NCBI RefSeq assembly: GCF_000003815.2
Contig: NC_049992.1
Span: 6,143,918-6,207,917, forward strand
Length of the DNA stretch: 64,000 nt
Reading direction: 5' to 3'
DNA from: Branchiostoma floridae
Taxonomy: Eukaryota > Chordata > Leptocardii > Amphioxiformes > Branchiostomatidae
Shown: positions 58,601 through 64,000 of the stretch, in pieces
How positions within the stretch are numbered: position 1 is the first letter of the stretch
Layout of the letters: the number at the start of each line of letters is the position of its first letter
The notes under the pieces: generated by a model
Told to the model about the DNA's origin: nothing
Seen by the model: the letters and a program-made list of their open reading frames with translations, nothing else
Databases searched by the model: none
Position numbers and translations under genes: made by a program

Positions 58601-61600
58601 AGGCATCAAAAATTTTGCTATGATTTTATTCAACCTTAAAACTCTCCCTGTCTACTGAAAAATTCAATAGAAAGTAAGATTAAAAGCAAGCATGTCAATG
58701 TAACACAAGTGCCTTAAAGCTCTATGGTCACTCATTAGCTCATACATGTATTACGATATAGTAATAACTTTGCAGTGCTATCCAGTAGTAAAAAGTGCCT
58801 TTGTCAGTAAAAGAAATAGGCTGTGGAACAAATATGCTGTACTCTTAGTCTCATGATGTTAGATTCAGTGCTAGCTGAATTCAAAAGTGACTGCTTGCAA
58901 ATTTGCCATTGAGGAGTCAAAAAAGCGACTTAAGTCAGACACAGATCTGCACTTTAATCTAAGCTTTAGGGCCATTTTTTTCTCAGCCTCACTGCTGATT
59001 ATGCACCTAATAGATTGACTACAAGTAAATTCTTCACCTAATAGATTGACTAGAAGTTTGTAATATATTATATTTTTATTATAGTTGTAAGCCATAAGTT
59101 GTAACTGACCTAGCAAAAATATATGTGCATGGTATAGACATTGTGTAGTATCTAGTGTGGGACTCTTGACTGATCATGAACTTTAATTTAGCATCAGGGC
59201 CTAACCTGGGTTCATAGAACATGTCCACTTGTCTGGCACGGTGGTAGGATCGGTCACATCGGCCAGGTAGCGCCACTTGTTACACTTGTCTGCAGTGCAC
59301 TGCACCCAGGTCCCCTGTTCCTCGATCTCACGAGACAGAAAATGTTTCCTCCTGTAGAAAAATAGTGAAGCGTTCAACATGTATAAGTGAGGTGATCTTT
59401 GCAAACCTAAGAGGCTGAAGAGACAGCAATTCAGTGAGGATTAATGCATAACATTTTGGAATGTTTTAAACTTTTCATAATTAGGCTGAAATAGTTGAAT
59501 AGAAGTCTACAAGTAAATAGAATGATAGCCATGTGGAAACAAAAAAAAAAACAGAAAAAAAACAATAGAAGAACTTAGAAGTGGCTTAGTTTAAAGTTGA
59601 CGATAAAAAGAATCATGAAAAATAACAAACATGATCGACTGACTTTGGCATCCTTTTCTTGCCGTTTCTTTGTTTTCAGTTTTTATAATTAGGCTGAAAT
59701 AGTTTAATCGAAACAAGTTTTACTAAATATAATGTAATAACCATCAAAACAAAAGAAAGAAATAGAACTCTTAGAAATGCCAGTGGCTATTTAGCTTGAA
59801 ATTACTGAAAGAATGTAAAATAACAAACGTGATAGACTGACATTCTTACATAGAAAGAATGTAAAATACCAAACGTGATAGACTGACATTCTTACATAGA
59901 AAGAATGTAAAATACCAAACGTGATAGACTGACATTCTTACATAGAAAGAATGTAAAATAACAAACGTGATAGACTGACATTCTTACATAGAAAGAATGT
60001 AAAATAACAAACGTGATAGACTGACATTCTTACATAGAAAGAATGTAAAATAACAAACGTGATAGACTGACATTCTTACATAGAAAGAATGTAAAATAAC
60101 AAACGTGATAGACTGACATTCTTTCATAGAAAGAATGTAAAATAACAAACGTGATAGACTGACATTCTTACATAGAAAGAATGTAAAATAACAAACGTGA
60201 TAGACTGACATTCTTACATAGAAAGAATGTAAAATAACAAACGTGATAGACTGACATTCTTACATAGAAAGAATGTAAAATAACAAACGTGATAGACTGA
60301 CATTCTTACATAGAAAGAATGTAAAATAACAAACGTGATAGACTGACTTTGACATCCTTTTCTTGCCCTGTTTCTTTGGTTTACGGGTAGAGGAGATGGC
60401 AGGGGATGATGGCCTTGTCTCATCTGTAAATTCATAGATGCTCTTTTTGCCTGGAAATGTAGTTCAGTAAATTATGTTATTTCATTCCATAATCATTTTG
60501 AATTGTACTGTCATCGAGAGTGAGAGAATGAGAGAGAGTCATTGCTGGTTTGTATGGAGCAATTGAATGATACTTTTCTGAGCATCAAATTCTTTAGAAA
60601 TAATTCAATAACAGAATAATGATGATTGAAATATGAAGCTATGCCTTGTCATTTCATGTTGATCTTTCATAGTTGCACTTTAGTTGCTAGAAATGTACAT
60701 CAAGAAGTACCATCTGGGCTGCACAGGGCAGGTAAATACTTTATACCCATTAATTTTGAAGCACTCATACTGGATACTGTCTAACAAGTAACATGAAAAA
60801 TTCAATACATGTATCATTTTTTTATTCAATAATATTTATCTTCCCGTTGGCTACGAAAACAAAGTTCAACTTCAAAATTATAGCTCTCCATACAGGCATA
60901 CACTGAATATATCACCCATAATTTGGGCCATTGTAGGTGCACAAAAGAAATTACCTAGCAGTACGTATACACTAAACCATTTTTACCTGATATTCATTTA
61001 ACCTGTATATTTTTTTTTAGGCAATGCAGATGGTACTTTGTGACCTGATTCTATTTTGTATTACAGTTGTTTCTATTTATACATGATTTGTATAATTATT
61101 ATAAAAGCACTATTTTTCTGAATATTCTTTAAAATTATCTAGTTTGTATCATTATCAAATCAATGATTAACTTAAATCACAATAATTTCACTCTTTCATA
61201 GATGAAAATGTAGTGTTATGAATTTTGTCTTTGTAAATTCATAGATGCACTGGTGTATGAACATGTCCAATGTAGGTGGAATTCACGTCTACATTAAGTT
61301 ACAATGATGAGTGTATTTTGAAAAAAAAAATTGTGACTGATTGTTAACTTGAATTGTTGAAAGTTTATCTGTGTTCAACTTGGTAGAAGTTATTCTGGAT
61401 CAAACTAAGGTAGTGTAATTTCTAACAGAAGAATTTGATTTAAAGAGTCCTAACATTTTCAACTGTACATCCAACTCCAGTGTTAATGTCATTCCTAACA
61501 TTAGAGTTGGACAGTCGATTATTTTGTTGGAAATTACAGTTTAACTTTGATGATAATGACTGTTATTACTACTTATTCTGATCACTAATGATTAAATGGT

Positions 61601-64000
61601 GTGGTGAGTCTTCGGTTGTGAACATCAGTGCTAAGTATTTTGTGCATTACATGTCGTATGACTAACTTTGATATGTGTATGTAAAAGTAGCCAGACAGAT
61701 CAATTGTCAGGAAATTACCTAGAGGGGGAGAAATGAATATGCCCCTACCCTCACATTTGCATGTACATCAGTGTGCAAGAATCAAATTAAAAGGGAAATT
61801 GACAAGCCAGGACTTTATGAATAATGTACACTTATGTATATTGCAATCATCTCTTCTTGATACAAAATCATATGCAGAATTGTGTAAAATTATCTTTTAA
61901 TGCACTAAAATTTGTGAAAAATTTTAAAATAAGGCATTTTGTGTAAATTGTAACTTTCCAGAATCGAATTGTGAATGTTGTTAATTTTGCTGTTGGCTGT
62001 CACATTATCTTGGCACAATTAAATTCATCATATGTTGCACCATATCCAGTATCATGTGTTGTTTGTCATATTAAGATAACATACTGGAAGACTTCGGCTG
62101 TTTCTTCTTCTTAGTCGTCATGCTCGTCTCAGGGTTCTCAGTCCCCTCTGGTGCCTTGTCAGAGTACACCAGCTGCTTAGGGTGTAGCTTCCTTTTCTTA
62201 CTTCTTGGCTTGGTGGGTTTCTGGGGCGTGTGGCACTTGGGGGTGGTGTGTTCTGACGTAGCAGGGGTCTTGTCAGGATAGTCTTTCCCACTGCACACAA
62301 AAATAAATAGATAGGTCCTAGGAAAAAAATGGTGTGTTTCCTGTTTCAGTTCTGAAAAAAATAATAGGGTTAATAGGTAGGGATTATCTTTCTTTTCTTA
62401 TGAGGATCAAAAGATATCTTAACACAGAAAAGGATAAGGTGAGGCTGAGAACAAGACAGTTCTAAAAGACTTTTCTTGAGTGACTACATTGCACTGACTC
62501 TAAATGCCACGGAAAACCTACAAGATAATCATAAAGAGAAAATCTTACTCATAGCCCTGCTCCTCTGTTTCACCATGCTCTTTTTTCCAGTTGTCTGATC
62601 CTTCTCCTTCAACCACTATGAAAATAAAAGAAAGAACAAAATTAATGTACGGTAAATCATCTAATAGTCGTGCTGGTTTTATGTTTGCCCTTCTGCAGTG
62701 AACTCATTGCACCATGAACTCACAAACCCCTAGCTATAGCCTCCTTTTCCAGTTGTAACAATGAGTCTACAAAGTCAGGAACTTTTCAAAATTTACAGAA
62801 TCATATCTTTGACCTATCTAGTCTGTTAGATGCATTTTGAAAAGGCACTTTGTATGTGGGAACAGTCTACGAACTTATATATAATACCTACACATTATCC
62901 TCTACCAGGGTTGGACAAGTCCTCTAGCCCTATTGTCCCGGGCAAGTGAAATAGCCCATCGGGCAATGAGCGCATGTCCNNNNNNNNNNNNNNNNNNNNN
63001 NNNNNNNNNNNNNNNNNNNNNNNNNNNNNNNNNNNNNNNNNNNNNNNNNNNNNNNNNNNNNNNNNNNNNNNNNNNNNNNNNNNNNNNNNNNNNNNNNNNN
63101 NNNNNNNNNNNNNNNNNNNNNNNNNNNNNNNNNNNNNNNNNNNNNNNNNNNNNNNNNNNNNNNNNNNNNNNNNNNNNNNNNNNNNNNNNNNNNNNNNNNN
63201 NNNNNNNNNNNNNNNNNNNNNNNNNNNNNNNNNNNNNNNNNNNNNNNNNNNNNNNNNNNNNNNNNNNNNNNNNNNNNNNNNNNNNNNNNNNNNNNNNNNN
63301 NNNNNNNNNNNNNNNNNNNNNNNNNNNNNNNNNNNNNNNNNNNNNNNNNNNNNNNNNNNNNNNNNNNNNNNNNNNNNNNNNNNNNNNNNNNNNNNNNNNN
63401 NNNNNNNNNNNNNNNNNNNNNNNNNNNNNNNNNNNNNNNNNNNNNNNNNNNNNNNNNNNNNNNNNNNNNNNNNNNNNNNNNNNNNNNNNNNNNNNNNNNN
63501 NNNNNNNNNNNNNNNNNNNNNNNNNNTGTTTCGGGCATTAAATTTTTCATGTACTTGCCCAATAGGACAAGTGAATTTTAGAAAACAACCCTGTCTACCC
63601 TATGAACTGGGTGTACTAGTACCTTTTTTGGCATCCACTGCTAGACATTCGAAGTCATCTATTGAGGTGATGTCTACTGGGTTAGCCTCCTTGGCAGGAT
63701 CTTCCAGAAAATAAAAAAATAAATTGAAATATAGATTTTATGAATCTAATTTGAAGTCTGAATGGACGTTTTGAGTTGCAACTTTGAACTTCAACTAGAA
63801 CAGTTTGAGCTGAGGTTGGAACTCCCTTGCAAACCTTGGACTTATAAACGACCTACCATGGACCATAGTTCTCTTTTCACCGACAGAAAGTCCAATGGTC
63901 TGAAAATTGACTTACTTGAAGGAGGACTGAGGATGTACTTACTGCCTAAATTGGTTACTCTGGATAATAGTCCACCAAAACTAACACCAACAGTTCTCAA
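43644..64000 (-). CDS. ZCWPW1: CW-PWWP histone reader ZCWPW1 (5' end outside window)
   Basis: A chromatin reader. Vertebrate ZCWPW1 binds H3K4me3 through its CW domain and H3K36me3 through PWWP at PRDM9-marked meiotic break sites. Exons, 5' to 3': 63943-beyond 64000 (tentative), 63623-63700, 62549-62615, 62085-62290, 60348-60450, 59206-59351, 58468-58582, 57957-58026, 46241-46432, 45838-45922, 45233-45409 and 43644-44674. All phases agree, giving about 755 residues in view. The CW domain spans an exon junction: WVQCTADKCNKWRYL, WTCSMNPD and EEYNSC hold its Trp and Cys ligands. PWWP follows: EGSLVWAKMPGYPW|WPGM, YHVVFFGKTVSRAWIPERS. Then FGFGQRFQGHW, as in vertebrate ZCWPW1, and a 400-residue Lys- then Asp/Ser-rich disordered tail. 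The 11.5-kb intron 46433-57956 hosts two plus-strand genes. Confidence 0.92.
44755..45135. repeat. Dispersed repeat in ZCWPW1 intron
   Basis: Second copy of the family at 6075-6340. TTGAACCAATCCTTAATTAG, GCCCTCGTCCAAAATTTGGA and AGCAGCACAGAAGCGATTGT occur in the same order. AGCCTGGGTACCATCTGGGT begins the copy. Confidence 0.6.
46985..48063. mobile_element. 1.08-kb inverted-repeat element in ZCWPW1 intron
   Basis: Apparently perfect inverted ends of about 34 bp, AGTGGAGTGGAGTGCCTACT then ACTATACTACTAGT, at 46985 and 48030-48063. The interior includes a nested MITE and a short unrecognised plus-strand frame at 47740-47988, which is not called as a gene. Confidence 0.82.
47069..47649. mobile_element. 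MITE nested in the larger element
   Basis: TACCGTATATTCTCGAATAA then AGTACGCAC pairs with its inverse at 47621-47649. The block AAATAAAGTACGCACCCC recurs several times inside. No coding capacity. Confidence 0.88.
48311..48482. mobile_element. Tigger/pogo-like MITE
   Basis: CAGTAGAAGCCAGTTAATTG and CAATTAAGCGGCTTCTATTG are inverted and TA-flanked. It matches 41291-41460 in reverse orientation (GTTAACTGCAC, TTGCACCAGCCGGATAATTG). Confidence 0.87.
48807..52220 (+). CDS. LRR receptor A, nested in ZCWPW1 intron
   Basis: Two exons, 48807-49227 and 50563-52220, give a 692-aa type I membrane protein. The start MVPSQAILLLLLIF is chosen because it opens a signal peptide. An in-frame ATG at 48723 would bury it. 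The ectodomain has a Cys-rich LRRNT-like cap (CPYSC, CHC, CSWVGHGG), about six LRRs (LQRIYLDDNRLTSLG, LKQLCLTKNMIS, LTTLQLLQNRLTSVP) and an LRRCT cap (NKLKCDQDLKWFICNL...CAF). A TM helix lies at about 379-400 (ALVAVLLFLLATVVAFFAY). The cytoplasmic tail is about 290 aa with EPYAVIYADM (YxxM, as in PI3K docking sites) and, at the very end, VLYNPAHG and VLYNPI, the latter an ITIM-consensus match. The ligand is unknown. Immune or adhesion receptor is an inference. It is a tandem paralogue of the gene at 53726. Confidence 0.87.
49228..50562. other. Intron of LRR receptor A
   Basis: A 1.3-kb AT-rich intron. No repeat or second gene is recognised. Confidence 0.5.
52570..52830. repeat. Inverted repeat with internal repeats
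   Basis: CAAGTCTTTGTCAA at 52571 pairs with TTGACAAAGACTGG at about 52788. Inside, GACTCTGTGAGCAGTG occurs twice and GTGAGCAGTGAATCGATGTA once more. Possibly a small foldback element between the two LRR genes. Confidence 0.5.
53150..53410 (+). mobile_element. LINE ORF2 C-terminal fragment
   Basis: A plus-strand frame with ILQRRAEGARPRGRPRRTW, LKEWSG and LAEDRQRWKTYV has the typical look of the last residues of non-LTR retrotransposon ORF2 (GRPRxTW...EW...A.DRxxW). No RT core is present, so it is a 5'-truncated relic. Confidence 0.7.
53726..57545 (+). CDS. LRR receptor B with repetitive tail, nested in ZCWPW1 intron
   Basis: Two exons, 53726-54149 and 55747-57545, give 740 aa with the same splice phase and position as receptor A. 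MLQRKALVLLLLVSKNLLLV is a signal peptide. LRRNT-like CPENC, CNC and CGWVGHGG match A almost residue for residue. Then come LRRs (LTALILDQNMISDLS, LKRLSLARNELVTVP), an LRRCT cap (NKLRCDETLTWFVCNL) and a TM helix at about 370-393. The tail of about 345 aa is mostly repeats. Two long units of IQPYAVAY...KLPPYATTS are followed by about ten short units alternating QLQPYSVTHEE and ELQPHSVTHN. Near 57490 the frame shifts, the last residues are unlike the repeat, and repeat DNA continues past the stop. No function is assigned. A scaffold for tyrosine phosphorylation is an inference. Confidence 0.87.
54205..54615. mobile_element. Two adjacent MITEs in receptor B intron
   Basis: First, 54207-54333: AATACAACACGGTGTAT and ATACACCGTGTTGTATT are inverted ends around a GC-rich core with ACCGCGGGAAGG and ACCCGCGGGAAGGCT. 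Second, about 54336-54615: TTATGTCATACCCACCTG and CAGGTATGACACATAA. The remaining intron to 55746 shows nothing recognised apart from a short TA run near 55050. Confidence 0.72.
57546..57700 (+). pseudogene. Decayed continuation of receptor B tail repeats
   Basis: GACCCAGGACCACAGATTCA and ATTCAGCCATAT/CTATACC units continue beyond the stop of receptor B, with stops and frame changes. The frame used by the upstream repeats re-appears just before the present stop. This is former coding repeat now in the 3' UTR. Confidence 0.7.
58045..58150. repeat. Small GC-rich inverted repeat
   Basis: TAGTGTAGCCTG and CAGGCTACATGTTAGTG bracket a GC-rich core (GCGGCCGGCCCTACGATTGC). Possibly a short MITE in the ZCWPW1 intron next to exon 57957-58026. 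Confidence 0.45.
59632..60345 (-). repeat. 46-bp minisatellite abutting a ZCWPW1 donor, with exon-edge copy
   Basis: From about 59815 to 60340 some eleven copies of a 46-bp unit, GTAAAATAACAAACGTGATA then GACTGACATTCTTACATAGA AAGAAT. The array runs into the donor of exon 60348-60450. At 59633-59685, GACTGACTTTGGCATCCTTT then TCTTGCC is a partial copy of that exon's 3' edge and donor. Confidence 0.88.
60451..62084. other. Long AT-rich ZCWPW1 intron
   Basis: No gene, element end or array was recognised in this 1.6-kb intron. Confidence 0.5.
62906..63593. mobile_element. hAT-like element containing an assembly gap
   Basis: Left AGGGTTGGACAAGTCC and right ACAAGTGAATTTTAGAAAAC AACCCTG are inverted-end-like, flanked by TCTACC on both sides. 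Inner blocks GGGCAAGTGAAAT and ACTTGCCCAATAGGACAAGT also mirror each other. The middle is 547 Ns (62980-63526). Confidence 0.6.

Noticed and set aside
59815-60340. CRISPR-like regular array
   Set aside because: There is no separate repeat and spacer: the entire 46-bp unit is repeated, in a eukaryotic intron.
59984-60435. Minus-strand frame with repeated FVILHSFYVRMS
   Set aside because: Read-through of the 46-bp minisatellite. The real exon is in another frame at 60348-60450.
62930-63714. Long frames across the N run
   Set aside because: Artefacts of translating the assembly gap.

Overview
The window reads as chordate nuclear DNA, and the best fit is a lancelet (Branchiostoma-type amphioxus). 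It carries intron-rich orthologues of conserved animal genes with GT-AG introns, many short inverted-repeat transposons and tRNA-derived SINEs, abundant minisatellites, and LRR receptors whose tails carry PYAV-type repeats (the lancelet link for these is recalled, not searched). I see no bacterial-style operons, rRNA genes, intact tRNA genes or CRISPR arrays. There are two assembly gaps (N runs at 21570-21669 and 62980-63526).

Layout. 1-3.2 kb is repeat-rich flank. 3207-11146 (-) is DDOST, the OST48 subunit of oligosaccharyltransferase, in 11 exons. It stands head-to-head with 11723-15039 (+), a membrane-anchored TPR protein resembling a single TTC17 module. A 39-bp minisatellite follows. 17379-25004 (-) is RBM42, an RRM protein in 8 exons, head-to-head and 316 bp from 25321-33445 (+), an SCO1/SCO2 copper chaperone in 7 exons. 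Intron 1 of SCO holds a young non-autonomous LTR element and a dead Tc1-like transposon. 34.6-35.5 kb is a 43-bp minisatellite sharing its core with the one at 16 kb. 38965-42145 (+) is a small four-TM LAPTM-like protein. 43644 to beyond 64000 (-) is a ZCWPW1-type CW-PWWP histone reader. An 11.5-kb intron splitting its PWWP domain contains two opposite-strand, tandemly duplicated LRR receptor genes (48807-52220 and 53726-57545).

How the parts relate. DDOST (N-glycosylation), the TTC17-like protein, the LAPTM-like protein and the LRR receptors belong to or pass through the secretory system. SCO serves mitochondrial complex IV assembly. RBM42 is an RNA-binding nuclear protein and ZCWPW1 a chromatin reader. 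No shared pathway is implied beyond the two divergent, probably promoter-sharing pairs.

Most unusual points: (1) tandem duplications that repeatedly consist of one exon edge plus its splice site, in DDOST, RBM42 and ZCWPW1, two of them now containing hAT-type insertions with perfect 8-bp target duplications; (2) two LRR receptors nested in a ZCWPW1 intron, one with an ITIM-like and a YxxM motif, the other with a Tyr/His-alternating tail array whose 3' end has been frameshifted out of the protein; (3) a MITE end that supplies the polypyrimidine tract of a splice acceptor in the LAPTM-like gene; (4) a four-copy SP-x-(M/I)D motif array at the ZCWPW1 C-terminus.
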